Shown: positions 34,142 to 47,889 of the stretch, one piece after another
Layout: every line of letters starts with the position of its first letter
Numbering within the stretch: position 1 is the first letter of the stretch
Source of the DNA: Histoplasma ohiense
Taxonomy: Eukaryota; Ascomycota; Eurotiomycetes; Onygenales; Ajellomycetaceae
Assembly: GCA_017607445.1 (NCBI GenBank)
Contig: JAEVHH010000002.1
Coordinates: 4,021,501 to 4,085,500 of the forward strand
Length of the DNA stretch: 64,000 nt
Direction: 5' to 3'
The notes under the pieces: model-generated
The model's input: the letters and a program-made list of their open reading frames with translations, nothing else
Database searches by the model: none
Told to the model about the DNA's origin: nothing
Position numbers and translations under genes: made by a program

Positions 34142-37100
34142 AGTTGTATTCATGTAGAAGAAAGAATGAGCTTACATCTGTTGTAGCAGAATCTCAACTG
34201 TTAATCACAATCTCAGTGTATGACAGCAGATTGCTTCAGTTGTCTTATGTGTAATTGCAGAATTCAATGACTAGAATGTTCATAGAACCTCCACTTTTGA
34301 GTAAGAAAACTGCAAAATCAATAGCTATATTGCATCAAGTTTGATCAGAGACAGATAGAGGCTTCAGCATCTCTTTTCAGTGTTCACATCATATCATCAC
34401 TGAGCTGCAGCAATCACAGTTGCATATGAACTGATGTATGTCTTTCAACATATCTGATCAGTAGAATTCTTGAGTGATGATGTTGTACATGATTTCACAT
34501 TCTGAGTGCTCAGTCATCAGTGAGTCATGAATTTCTTGCATGATCTGTGTTTGTAGAGATTCTGAATCAGGGATCCATCATCTATCTCAAAAGCATAAGC
34601 AGTTGTCATCATCAATTGAACATGCTGAGATATTCATTTTTGAATATACATCTGTGAGGAATTGAGGTGCTCTGTTTTGTACAGCTTCAGCAGCTTGTTG
34701 TCAGAATTCATCTGCTTCTACTGCTAGCTTCCATTGTTCTTCAAGTGAGGATTCTTGAGCTCAGAACTGATTGACATATATGCAGAGTTCATCTGATTGT
34801 ATAGAACTTTCTATAATTGCAGAGTTGATTAATCAATGCTCTCAGTGTTTCCATTTGTTGTTCAAGTCATCAGATGGTATATCTTATTCTCAGTGGGACA
34901 GAGCATTCACAAGAATGTTCTCTACTTCAGATCAATAACAAATTGTGAATGAAAAACAGCTAAGAAACAATGATCAATACATATGTCTTTCAGTGAGCTT
35001 ACAAGTGATTGTGAAGTACTCTAAGTTCTTATGATCAGTAACAATCTCAAACTTTTCAATGCTCATAAGTTCAGACTTCCATTCTTCAAGACATTGTATA
35101 ATCACTAGAAGCTTCTTGTTGTAGATCTTGTAGTTGCATTCAGCAGATGACATCTTTTTCAAAATGAAGGCACAGAGTTGTAGAACATCTTTGTTATCAT
35201 ATTGTATCAGTGCTTCATCTACTACATAATCTGAGATGTCTGTTTTGAGAATTGTATGCTTATTCAGATTGAATGATTGCAGCATTGAAGTGTTTGTGAA
35301 TATACACTTCAGCTTTTTGAATGCTGCATTCACTTTGTCAGTTCATTGAAATACAGCATCTTTCTGAGTCAGATTCATCAGTGATTGTATGATATTGAAG
35401 AAGTCTTTGATGAATCTTTGATAGAAGTTGATGAATTCTAGAAAGCTTCTAGTCTCTTTTACTGAAACTGATGTCTCTCAGTTGAGGATTGCTTCCATCT
35501 TCTTAGAATTCATGCATACATCTTTTTCAGCTTCGATGATGAATTCTAGATAGATTGTAGACTTAGTCTCAAAGTCACATTTGTCAATGTTCACTTGCAG
35601 TTCAGCTTTTTGTAGATGATCAAGCATTTGTTGTATATGCTTGCAGTGCTCAGTGAGCAATCCATTGATAAAGATCAGAATATTGTCTATGTACACTGAG
35701 GCAATCTCATTGAGCAGATCTTGTAGAGCTCAGTTAATGTATTTCTGAAATGTGCTTGAAGCATTTGCTAATCCAAAGAGGGTCACTGTTCATTTGTATA
35801 ATCCATAACACATATGAAAGACAGTTAGTCATTCATCACCTTCATTAATTCTTATCTTGTAGAAGGCTGCAGAGATGTCAAGTTTCATAAATCATTTCAC
35901 TTTTTCTATTCATTCAAGCATTTCATTGATGAGTGGGAGAAGATATCAGTCCTTCCATGTAATCTTGTTGAGTTCTCAATAGTCAATGCAGAATTGTAAG
36001 TCTTCTTCTGATTTCTTCACAAACAGTACAGATGCTGCAGTGAATGAGTTGCTAATATGAATGAAGTCTTTGTCTAGTAATCTGTTGAGCATTTTTCATA
36101 GAATGAGGAGCTTGTCATGTGATATGCTGTAGAGAGAATCTCAGAGTGATTGCAGATTCTTACCATCTTTCTTGATGAGTTCAATCATATGATCTATATC
36201 ATGTCCTCAGTGAGGGGGGAGCTTTTCAGCTTCTTTTTCATTGAATATATCTGTGAAATCTTTGTATGATTCAGATAGTTCTTTGTATGATTTCTTGGGA
36301 TTCTTGAGTTCTAGTTTCTCTAACATCTTTTTGATGTCTGTCATACTAGCAGTGAACACTTGAACATTCTTCTTCTCATGTATTTGATGAGTTAGTAGTT
36401 TGTATACTTCTGCTGATATCTGAATGAGATCAGTAGTTCTATTGACATTCTTCTCATAAACACAGTCATCTTCTGAGAAAATAAGACAGTGGTTGTATGC
36501 ATTCAACAAGATTTCAAATTCTGTGAGCTATGATAGACTGAGTATTAGATTGTATTCAAGATCTTGTATTTCATATGTGTATATATTCTTTTTCTCATGT
36601 CCTTCTACATCAACATTAAATCTTATCATGTTGTAGGAGGCAGATGCTCTGAGGCTGTCAAATTCACTGAGTTTACACAGTTTGAAAAAGAGAATATGCT
36701 GGAGCTTATGCTTCTTGATCAGCTGGATGTCTATAAGAGTGTAGTGAAGAAAATCACTGTCTATTATTGCTCATATATTGACTAAGCTATTTACAATGAC
36801 AGAGATCATGATTGCATCTGTTTGTATTTTCTATTTGAATCTTCAGCTAGCTTTTTTCTTCTTGAGCTCTTGTCTGTATTTTAGAGTGAGAGCTCATCTT
36901 TTCTCTGTTCTTGCCTATCTGCAGATGACACAGTGTTCACACACATGAGAGATTTACTCAGAGTAATCACATTCAGACATTGATTTGTGAAGTGTTCTGA
37001 CTTGTCACAGTGTATGCAGACTTCTCTGACAATTCAGTCAGCAGTGTTCTTCTCTGAGACATTGAAGATTCTTGAGTGACTTGCATTCATGTGTGGGACT

Positions 37101-38269
37101 CAGTTCATTGATTCTGATTCAGAGGTGGAGGGTGCTGCAGAGTGATTCAGAGTGTACACATTTATTCAGCAAAATCCTCTGTGATTTTGAAGTGCATGAA
37201 ACTGAGACAGATTGTTGTTCAACAGACAAATATCAGCACAGAATTCACTGTATATTGAGAACTTTGAATACTCTATACTTCAGTTATGCAATTGAAAGTT
37301 CAAGTTCTTGAACAATATGTTGATTTTGATGACATCATTCCAGTCTTGCCCATCTGCTTCTAGGAGCTTGCAATTGAATTCAGAAAGATAAGTTGTCAAC
37401 ACAATATTCATCTAATGAGTTTGATTAAGTCAGTCTAACACCTTGGCTTGAAGTGTAGAATTGAGAAAGAGAGAGTTGAGTTGTTGAAAGACTAGCTCTG
37501 ATGTACACTGATTGTTCTGACAATGACTCATTCAGAATTGAAATTTCACTAACACATCACCATTCAATCTGCTATGAATATACCACACTTGATTGGATAG
37601 TGAGTCTATTGCTTGTCTGTCAATGTTCAATTTAGCATTCACTTTTGACTTTCACACAAGATAGAGTGCTAGATCTCTCTTGTATTTGTTGAGGATTGAG
37701 AGCTTCTCTCTTGAGAGCTTTTCATGAAATGTGAGTGTAGAAGAAATGATGAACATGAAAGTGCTCATCTCAGCAAGTTGTTGTTGCAATTCAGTCATCT
37801 GTAGCATCTGCTGTTGAAGAATACTTTATAGATCTAAGTTGTCATCTGCTGTGTTCAGATGCAGTGAGTGTTCATAAAATTATTTGTAGTTCATTTTGAT
37901 ATCTAGAGACATGTAATAATAAAAAAGAAAAAGAAATACTTGTAGATATTCAGTTCTCTTGCAGACACTATTCACAGTGTTGCAGTGCTAAGCTTTGTCA
38001 AGCTTCTTCATGAACACTATTCACAGCATTATGGTTCATAGATACTTGAGCCTCATAGAACACAGTTGATTGTGTCTCAGACACTTAGACACAACAGTCT
38101 ATATAACTAATGATAGAAGCACTCAGACTCACAAGAGATCTCTTGTAATGACTAGACACTCAGACCTATAAACAATGCATTCAGATGTAAGAACTGATAA
38201 CAATGCACTCAGATGTAAGAACTAATAATGAGACACTTGAGTTTTAAACACAGAAGAATCAATTCATAA
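34142..38269 (-). pseudogene. Family A chromovirus copy 2, 3'-truncated gag-pol
   Basis: Minus strand, collinear with A. Integrase remnant (34142-34700), RNase H (34900-35340), reverse transcriptase (35340-36100), protease (36540-36790), gag with knuckle remnants and leader (36800-38269). The 3' LTR, chromodomain and part of integrase are missing. A further internal loss of about 250-300 bases is visible at 34256-34262 by comparison with copy 1. No intact domain. Confidence 0.8.
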
Positions 38270-38430
38270 TGTAACAGACATACTTCAATTAATGATCTAG
38301 CACTATTCTAATACAGATTATGAATTGATTAAGAAAGGAAAGAGAAAAGAAATCAGAAGAAAAGATTATATGAAGAGGATTCTTATAGAGGAAAGTTCAG
38401 AGCAGAAGAATATCAGAAGCTGCTCCACAG
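38270..38430 (-). repeat. Family A copy 2, 5' LTR, left part
   Basis: Begins with the LTR terminus TGTAACAGAC and breaks off at 38430, where the AAAC-type tail of L1 starts. The last 13 bases, AGCTGCTCCACAG (38418-38430), are repeated at 58553-58565, where the LTR continues. This is the L1 target duplication. Confidence 0.85.
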
Positions 38431-41400
38431 TTTGTTTATTTGTATTGATTTAACATCCCGGAGAAGACACGGGCAGCGCCTGTGTTTCAGAAGCCTTCTG
38501 AAGGGCATGAAGATGTGCTACACTGAAGAGATTTCTATATACACAGAGAGAAAGAAAACAGAATTCAGATGGCAACTCTTGAGAAGACTCAGCTCATTGA
38601 AAAGGGTTTTACTGAGCTGCACATCCACTTCTGATCTGATATATGATCATTCATGATGAAGCTATAGTGTGGTTTCTGAGGGAAACCACCACTGCTGTGT
38701 CTGAAAGGTTTTACAGTGAATGGAGAGAGATAACTCTCTCAGTTGATTCAAGAACTGTCTATACTTCTAACAGCAGAGAAAAAACAGATGAGATAGACAA
38801 AAGAAAAGAGAAAAAATGAGTATTCTGAAAAGAAAAATAAAGAAAAAAGTGAAGAAAAGACTGTGCTCTCTGTGACATCTTGCAGTCACATGACTCAGCA
38901 CAAACTCAGAGAGAGAGAGAGAAGAAAGTACTGAAGAAGATTATGAGAGAAAAGAAGTGAAGAAAGACAGAGAGAGCAGTAAGAAGAGAGAAGAAAAATG
39001 CATATCTGCAGCTGAAAGCTGAGTCAGTATACAGACTGTACTGATTACACCACAGCTAGTTGAAACAGATGAGCTCATCATGCTGATTTAATCATTTGTA
39101 TCAGTTGAATCAATTGAACTGATTGAACTGATTGTATCAATTGTATCAATTGTATCATTTGTACCAATTGAATCAGTTGAACTGATTGTACTGATTGAAC
39201 TGATTGAATCAATTGTACTGATTGAACTGATTGAGCTGATTGTATTGATTGAATTGATTGTACTATTTGTACTGATTGCATCAGTTGAATCTATTGTACT
39301 GATTGAATCAGTTGTACCGAATGTTGTGCTATCTGTATTGCCTGTATAGGCTTGGAACTGCTGTGGGGGCCTGTCAGATGATGTGTGCTCAAACAGCTGT
39401 GTTATCTCATGCAGTATTATGTGTAAAACTGTGTGTGATCAAGCAGTTCTACAAAGTCTGTAGAGATCAGAGACTCTAGATAGACAACAGCTGTCACTCA
39501 GTTGTATGATTATGCTGCTGATCTTTTGAGTCAGTGAGAGAAGTGTCTCTGTGAGTATTGACAGAGTATCAAATGTTCTGAGCTCTTGTTGTATTCACAG
39601 ACACAGATGAGCCTTGCATCTGTATGCTGAAAATGTCTGTGATATCAGAAAAAGTCTCTATAAGAGAAGCAGAGTGTGAGTCAGTGATGAAGAGTATACT
39701 GTGATATGATGAGCTCTGAAGAGATCTTTATTTGATATTTCACAGTCAGTCTGCTGAATCTTCAGCTCTGATATCAGTCAGAGAGCTTTTCACAGACTCT
39801 GTTTCATCACTTTTACTTTGTCTCTTGACTGAGCTGCTTGATCACTGTGCAGATCTCACTGACTGTGAGCATGATCTTGAGTTTATAGACTGAAACTGCA
39901 GTAGATGAAATCATTCACTTAGTCAGACAGTCTGCTTTCTCATTGCTCTCTATTTTCATATACTCAGAAACTCATTTCAGACTCATATTATGTTGTCTGA
40001 GAAGCTCATGACAGTGGCTGTAGACTCAGTTTGAGAAGACTGCTGCACTGCTTCATATATCTCAGATGACTGAGATGTTGTCAAAGCAGAGTCAGATCTG
40101 AGAGTGAGTGTTATCATCTGTGACACAGAGTAGAAGCTTCACCACACATTCTAATACACAGCAGATGTCAACTGTTTCAGTGTCAAAGATATATGATATA
40201 GAGCTCAGTGTAGCTGAGAAGATGATCAGCTGTTTGTTTTTCTGATAAACTATAAAGTTATAGTCAATTCATCTGCTGTTGTCAAGAATCTATTCTGATT
40301 CATCTGAGAAAATATATAAATTTGTTGAAGATTGACTTCTCTATTATTTCTTGAATATCTGAGCAGTATTCTTTTTGTCTACACTCTCTGTGAGATCTGT
40401 CTCACACTTCTCTGAGTAGTATGAGATGATAAGTGTGAGTCTATTGACTGCAGATAGCAGCACTCTCAATCTCTGAATCTTGATCTTTGAATGCTATCAG
40501 ATTTCAGCTTCTCTTTCATATGTGATTATTGAGAGAGCTATCTGTGAAGTCAGTGAGTGTCTCTCATTCATCATCTGAAGTCTTGTTGTGAAACATATTT
40601 TGATCTTCTTCAAAGCTATCATTGCTGATGAGAGCTCAGCATCTCAGTATAGAGTTGTAATAGATGTTGTATGAAAAACTGAAAGAACTTCTCTGACTGC
40701 TATAATAAACATTTTCTCAACTGTTTTTATATGTTATTTCAGACAGAAGCTGATCTTCTCACTTCTGTTTGTATGTCTTACTGACTACATACAGCTGCTG
40801 TATCAGATCTCTGTGTTATAGAGCAGTAAGAGAACTATACAGATAGTGACTGTCTTTCACAGAGCATCTACTGAGAACTCATCTCTGATCTTTTCTAGAC
40901 TTCAGATATGCTGAGCCACAGCTCTTATCTTTTTTACTCAGACAGAGATGTATGATCTTCAGATGAGTCTTCTGTCAAAGTGTATATTCAGTCAACAGAG
41001 TGCTAACTTCTGTTCAGCTGAGACAGTGACAGAGTGTATGATCAGATTCTCTAACACAATCACTGATAATACTTCATTGTGTCACTTTTTTGTGAGATGA
41101 ATCATCTCAAGTTTCTCTGATGCAAAGATCATCTTATTTGTCTTCTCTCATCTCAGAATACTCTGTATATCATGACTGAGAAGAATAGTATTGCTGTTAA
41201 GTGAGTGCATAGCTCATCAAGTATTCAGATCATCTGTATAGTCAAAGCACAATTTCAGATTCTGTCACAGCAGCTCTGTCAGATACAGAAGAAACAGTAT
41301 TGATGACAGAGAAGATCTCTGTAACATACCACATTGCATCTGATATACTATTGTGATGATTCTCTTCAGTCAGATTTGAGCTCTGCATTTGATGAGAAAG

Positions 41401-41934
41401 CTGTCAATGAGTTGTAGCAGCTCACACAGTCATCTTTGTTATGTCATCTGTTGAAATAGCTGTCTGCACAGCACAGCATCAAAGACACTCTGTACATTCA
41501 TTATAATCATGAATATCTTCTTGTTTTGTGTGAAGGCTGTCTTCATCTCATGAGTGAAAGCAGCTATCAGATTCATTGCTGATTGTCTGAACAGTATTTC
41601 TTTATACTGCAAGCTGACTACATTATGAATGAGTGCTGTGTATATCAGTCATCTTGCAACAATGTGTTTCAGCTTCTTGAAGATTACTGAGAGAAGAACA
41701 ATGAGTTTTCAGAAGTGAACTGAGCTTCTGTCTCTTTTATCTACTTTGAATATCATTATCATCTCTGTCAGCTTTCAGATTTGTGAGAAGTGGCAGAGCT
41801 GAAGACAGCAATTGTATAACTGCTGTACAAAAAGAGATATATACTGTCAGTATATCTTGAGCAGCTGCACTGTGATTTCATCTGTGTCTGAAGAAATACT
41901 CTGTACTTCAATGATGTTGCACTCTATCTTCTTC
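38431..41934 (-). pseudogene. L1 minus copy: 3' region, RNase H, C-terminal reverse transcriptase
   Basis: From left: AAAC-type tail and 3' UTR, the inverted short-period repeat (39070-39330), RNase H (about 39860-40330) and the reverse transcriptase, including the complement of the YTDD motif near 41231-41245. All frames are interrupted. The piece ends at the TCTTC target duplication (41930-41934) of the complete A element. Confidence 0.8.
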
Positions 41935-42405
41935 TGTGACGGGTTAGCACCCGTTAGTAATTAACTTACGCAATCAACTCCCCTCCTGCACCCACTCATT
42001 CCTGGCTGTTGTGACCTCATGTAACCCTCGATGTTCTTCCGCTCTGTGCTCCGCACTTGTGTAGTCTCTAATGATTCTTCTGTGTAGCTTCTTACATTCT
42101 CCTGCTCTGTGTTCTGTGCTCATATAGTCTCTAATGATTCTTCTGTGTAGCCCTCAATGATTCCCTCATCTCATGTTCCACACTTGTGTAGCTTCTAACA
42201 ATTCTTATGCATACCCTTTAATATTCTTCCGCTCCGCGCTCCACTGTGGAGCGGCTTCTGATATTCTTCCACCCTGAACTTTCCCCTATAAGAACCCTCT
42301 TCATACGACCTTTTCTTCTGATTTCTTTTCTCTTTCTTTCCTTAATCAATTCGTAATCTGTAATTAGGATAGTATCAAATTGTTAATCGAAGTATGCCTG
42401 TTACA
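41935..42405 (+). repeat. Element A 5' LTR
   Basis: 471 bases and still CpG-rich (for example CCTCGATGTTCTTCCGC). The 3' LTR has lost many of the same CpGs (TCTCAATGTTCTTCCAC). Confidence 0.95.
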
Positions 42406-42780
42406 TTATGAATTGATTCTTCTGCATTTAAGGCCTGAGTGTCTCATTATTAGTTCTTACACCCAAGTGTGTTGTTACCAGTTCTTACACCTGAGTGTGT
42501 TGTTTACAGATCTGAGTGTCTAGTCATTATAAGAGATTTCTTGTGGGTCTGAGTGCTCTTATTGTTAGTTATATAGATCATCATGTCTAAGCATTCAAAA
42601 CACAATCAATCATGTTCTACAAGGTCTGAGTGCCTACAAACTGTAACACTGCAAATAGCATTCACAAAGAAGCTTGACCAAGCTTAGCACTGCAACACTG
42701 CAAATAGTGTCTGTGAGAGAATCAAGTGCCTACAAGTATTCCTTTTCTTTTATTATTATTACATGTTTTTAGATATTGAA
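42406..42780 (+). other. Element A leader with repeated CTGAGTG motifs
   Basis: Between the 5' LTR and gag. It contains repeated phrases such as AGTTCTTACACC and (C)TGAGTGT at irregular spacing (about 42434-42640), also seen in A copies 0 and 2. Such repeats could be packaging or dimerisation signals, which is speculation. Confidence 0.55.
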
Positions 42781-43794
42781 ATGAACTACAAACAATTCTA
42801 CAAACATCCACTGCATCTGAATGTGGTGGATGACAACTTAGATCTATGAAGCATCCTCCAGCAACAGATGCTACAGATGACTGAATTGCAACAACAACTT
42901 ACTGAAATGAGCACTTCTGCATTCACTGTTCCTTCTACACCCACATCTCACAAAAAGCCCTCAAGAGAGAAGCTTTCAATCCTCAATAAATACAAGGGAG
43001 ATCTAGCACTCTACCTTGTGTGGAAGTCAAAAGCAAACACCAAATTGAACATCAATGGACAAGCAATAGACTCACTATCCAATCAAGCATGGTATATCCA
43101 TAGCAGATTGGATGGTGATGTGTTAGCAAAATTCCAACTCTGAATGAGTCATTGCCAGAATCACCAGCATACACCAGAGCTAGTCTTTCAACAACTCAAC
43201 TTCCTCTTTCTCAATTCTACACTTCAAGCCAAGGTGTTAGACTGGCTTAATCAGACTTATCAGATGAATGTTGTGTTGGCAACTTATCTTTCTGAATTCA
43301 ATTACAAACTCCTAGAAGCAGATGGGCAAGACTGAGATGATGCTGTCAAGATCAACATATTGTTCAAGAACTTGAACTTCCAATTGCATAATTGAAGTAT
43401 AGAGTGTCTGAAGTTCTCAATATACAGTGAATTCTGTGCTGATCTTCATCTGTTGAACAATGACCTGTCTCAGTTCCACATGCTTCAAAATCATAGAGAA
43501 TTCCATCAAACAAATGTGTACACTCTGAACCACTCTGCAGCACCCCCCGCCTTCAAACCAGAATCAATGAACTGAGTCTCACATGTGAATGCAAGCCACC
43601 TGAGGGTCCCCAATGTCTCAGAGAAGAACACCATCAATCAAATCATCAGAGAAGTCTGCATATGCTGTGACAAGTCAGAGCACTTCACAAATCAATGTCT
43701 GAATGCAATCATCTTGAGTAAACCCCCCACACACATGAACACTGTGTCGCCCGTGGATAAGCAAGAACAGGGAAAAGACAAGCTCTCACTCTAA
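42781..43794 (+). pseudogene. Element A gag
   Basis: ATG at 42781 (MNYKQFYKHPLHLNVVDD). It has a Gln-rich coiled coil, a capsid-like region (42960-43340) and a CCHC knuckle (CICCDKSEHFTNQC, from 43656). In-frame TGAs at 42847-42849, 43141-43143 and elsewhere. Confidence 0.8.
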
Positions 43795-43839
43795 AACACA
43801 GATGAGAGCTCAAGAAGCAAAAAGCTAGCTGGAGATTTG

Positions 43840-45760
43840 AGCAGAAGATGCAAGCAGATGCAATTATAGTCTCTGTCATTGTAAATAGCTTAGTCAATGT
43901 ACAAGCAATGGTAGACAGTGGTTTCCTTCACTACACTCTTATAGACACTCAGCTGGTTGAGAAGCATAAGCTCCAGTGTATCCTCTTTCTCAAACTGTAT
44001 AAACTCAGTGGATTTGACAGCCTCAGAGGATCCGCCTTCTACAACATGGTAAGATTTAATATCAATGTAGGAGGACATGAGAAAAAGAATGTATATGCAT
44101 ATGAAATACAAGACCTTGAGTATGATCTAATGCTTGATCTATCATGACTCACAGAATTTGAAACCTTGTTGAACACACACAACTGCTGTCTTATTTTCCC
44201 AGAAGATGACTGTGTTTATGAGAAGAATGTCAATAGAACTGCTGATCTCACTCAGATATCAGTGGAAGTGTACAAACTACTAACTCACCAGACACATGAG
44301 AAGAAGAATGTCCAAGTGTTCACTGCTAGCATAGTGAATATCAAGAAAGTGTTAGAAAAGTTAGAACTCAAAGATCTCAAGAAATCATGCAAAGAACTAT
44401 CTGAATTGTACAAAGACTTTGCAGATGTGTTCAATGAGAAAGAAGCTGAAAAGCTTCCTCCTCACTGAGAACCTGGTATAGATCATACAATTGAGCTCAT
44501 CAAGAAAGATGATAAAGACCTGCAATCACTCTGAGATTCTCTCTACAACATGTCACACAATGAGCTCCTCATTCTATAAAAAACACTCAATGAATTACTG
44601 AACAAAGACTTCATTTGTGTTAGCAACTCACCCACCACAGCATCTGTACTGTTCACAAAGAAATCAGAAGAAGGCTTATGATTCTGTGTTGACTACTGAG
44701 AATTCAACAAGATTATGTGGAAGGACTGATACTCTCTCCCACTCATCAATGAAACATTTGAATGAATAGAAAAAGCAAAATGATTTATGAAACTCAACAT
44801 CTCTGCAGCCTTCTATAAGATAAGGATTAATGAAGGTGATGAATGGCTAACCACTTTTCATACACATTACAGATTATACAAATGGACAGTGATCCCCTTT
44901 GAATTAGTGAACACTCTGAGCATGTTTCAGAAATACATTAACTGGGCTCTATGAGATCTGCTTGATGAGATCACCTCAGCATATATAGACAATATTCTGA
45001 TCTTCATTGATGAACTGCTCACTGAGCACTGCAAGCATGTACAACAAGTGCTTGACCATCTATGTAAAGCTGGACTGCAAGTGGACATTGATAAATGTGA
45101 CTTCAAGACCAAGTCTACAACCTATCTAGGATTCATCATTGAAGCTGAAAAAGATGTATGCATGGATTCTAAGAAGATGGAAGCAATTCTCAACTGGGAG
45201 GCATCAGTCTCAGTAAAAGAGACTAGAAGCTTTCTAGAATTCATCAACTTCTACTGAAGATTCATCAAAGACTTCTTCAATATTGTACAACCACTGATGA
45301 ATCTGACCTGGAAAGACACTGTATTTCAATGGACTGACAAAGCAGACACAGCATTCAAGAAGCTGAAGCATATATTCACAAACACTCTGATGCTGCAATC
45401 ATTTGATTCAGATAAGCATACAATTCTTGAAACAGACATCTCAGATTATGTAGTAGGCAGAGCATTAATACAATACAATAATGAAGATGTTCTATGACTC
45501 TGTGCCTTCATCTCAAAAAAGATGTCATCCACTGAATGCAACTATGAGATCTACAACAAGAAGCTTCTAGCAATCATATGATGCCTTGAAGAATGAGAGT
45601 CTGAACTTATGAGTGTTGAGAAGTTTGAGATTGTTACCAATCATAAGAACTTAGAATACTTCACAACCACTCATAAGCTTATCAAGAGGTATATACATTG
45701 ATCATTGTTCTTTAGCTGTTTTTTGTTCACAATTCATTATCAATCTGAAGTAGAGAACAC
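43840..45760 (+). pseudogene. Element A protease, reverse transcriptase, RNase H
   Basis: The protease keeps VDSG (43911-43922). In the reverse transcriptase the catalytic motif reads YIDN (about 44985), so an essential Asp is lost, and PFGL reads PFEL. RNase H starts with ILETDISDYVV (45425) and includes VTNHKNLEYFTT (45640). Many stops. Confidence 0.82.
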
Positions 45761-45899
45761 TCTTGTGGATGCTCTGTTCTGCTGAGAACAAGATATGCCA
45801 TCTGATGACCTAGATGACAGATGGAAACACTGAGAGCATCAGTTAATCAACTCTGTGATCATAGAAAGTCCTACACAATCAGATGAACTCTGTGTACAT

Positions 45900-47405
45900 A
45901 TCAACCAGTTCTGAGCTCAAGAACCCTCACTCAAAGAACAATGGAGACTAGCAGCAGAAGCAGATGAATTCTGACAGCAAGCCACTGAAGCCATACAAAG
46001 TAAAGCACCTTGATTCTCTGCAGACATATATCCAAGAATGGATATCTCAGCATGTTCAATCAATGATGACAACTGCTTACACTTTTGAGATAGACAATGA
46101 GTCCCCGATTCAGAACCTCTATGAACATGAATCATGCAAGAAATTCATGACTCACTGATGACCGGGCACTCAGGACACGAAATCATGTACAACATTGTCG
46201 CCCGAGAATTCTACTGGCCAGATATGTTGAAAGACATACACTGGTTTGTACGCAACTGTGATCACTGCAGCTCAGTGACAGCATGATGTGAATGCTGAAA
46301 AGGGATGCTGAAGCCCCTACCTGTCCCCAACCAAACTTGATGTGATATAGCTATTGATTTTGCAGTTTCCTTACCTGAAAGTGGAGGTTCTACAAACATT
46401 CTAGTCATTGTCAATCAACTCAGCAAGAGCATAATACTACAGCTCTGTGACAAGATGAATGTTGAAGTAGTTGCAGATGTCTTTGTCAGAAGCTCATTCT
46501 ATTGTATGCACAGTCTGTCTTCATTCATTGTATCAGATAGAGGCAGTCAATTCATCAGCACACTCTGGGCCTGCATATGTCAATTATTAAGAATTGAATG
46601 AAAGTTATCAACAGCATACCACTCAGAGACTGATGAAGCTATCAAGAAAATGATACAAACAGTAAAGAACATTCTTCATAAGTTCTGCAATTATATGCAA
46701 GACAACTGAAGCAATCTGCTGCCACATGCTGAGATTGCAATTAACAGTTGAGATTCCACTATGACAGATGTAAGCTCATTCTTCCTTCTATATGAATACA
46801 ACTTAGAGATCCTGAACTTCTCTGAGACTTCTCAAGAAACCACACACACCCACAGCCTTATACAGATGGCAGAGAACATTGTGAGCAAGCTGAAGAAAGT
46901 CTGCAAATGAGCAGAAGCTTCAATGATCAGTACTCAGTAAGATTACAAAAATCAAACAAACATCAGAAGGAGTTCTGCAATCTGATATCATATAGAAGAC
47001 AAAGTCTGACTGAACCTCAAGAACATAAGAATGAACCACCCCTCATGTATGCTAGATTACCACCATGCCAAGTATACAGTGAAGGAAGTGCTAGACACAC
47101 ATGATTATTGACTCAACACCCCATCTGGCATTCACAATGTCTTTCATATGAACCTGCTCCGACCCGCGGCCGAGGATTCATTCCCTTCACAGAGAACCTC
47201 TGATTGGCAGCCACCCATCATTGTAGAAGAAGACAATGAACTCAAGTGGGAAATCAAAGCAATTCTTGACAATAGAACCAACCACCACCACTGTGAATAT
47301 CTCATCAAATGAGTAGAATACAATCATCTGATCTGAGAATCCACATCTGCCTTGAAGAACACCACCACCCTCAACACCTATGAGTCCTCACTCACTCTGA
47401 TAGAG
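45900..47405 (+). pseudogene. Element A integrase and chromodomain
   Basis: HHCC-type finger (GHEIMYNIVAREFYWPDM, C-x2-C near 46258-46270), DDE core from AIDFAVSL (46350) through the DRGSQFIS block (46540), GPY/F-like remnant near 47130, and a chromodomain starting WEIKAILDN (47249) with YLIK and a trailing TYE. Interrupted by TGA and other stops. Confidence 0.82.
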
Positions 47406-47413
47406 GGGGATAA

Positions 47414-47884
47414 TGTGATAGATTAGCATTCATTAGTAATTAACTTATGCAATCAACTCCTCTTCTGCATCTGCTTGTTTCTGACTGTTGTGATCTCATG
47501 TAACTCTCAATGTTCTTCCACTCTGTGCTCTGCACTTGTGTAGTCTCTAATGATTCTTCTGTGTAGCTTCTTATGTTCTCCCACTCTGTGTTCCACACTC
47601 ATATAGTCTCTAACAATTCTTCTGTGTAGCTCTCAATGATTCCCCTGCCCCACATTCCACACTTGTGTAGCTTCTAACAATTCTTATGTGTACCTCTTAA
47701 TGTTCTTCCACTCCACACTCCACTGTGGAGCGGCTTCTGATATTCTTCCACCCTGAACTTTCCTCTATAAGAACCCCCTTCGTACAACCTTTTCTTCTGA
47801 TTTCTTTTCTCTTTCTTTCCTTAATCAATTTGTAATCTGTAATTAGGATAGTATCAAATTGTTAATCGAAGTACGCCCGTTACA
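47414..47884 (+). repeat. Element A 3' LTR
   Basis: 471 bases, preceded by the purine tract GAGGGGGATAA (47403-47413) and followed by TCTTC. More CpG-depleted than the 5' LTR. Confidence 0.95.
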
Positions 47885-47889
47885 TCTTC

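Larger units (their letters stand above)
41935..47884 (+). mobile_element. Element A: complete chromodomain gypsy retrotransposon
   Basis: 5950 bases between perfect TCTTC duplications (41930-41934 and 47885-47889). Two LTRs of 471 bases (41935-42405, 47414-47884), TGTGA...GTTACA. Order: gag, protease, reverse transcriptase, RNase H, integrase, chromodomain. Unlike B, C and D the chromodomain ends about 10-20 bases before the 3' LTR, so there is no antisense gene. Frames are broken by TGA and other stops. Confidence 0.93.
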
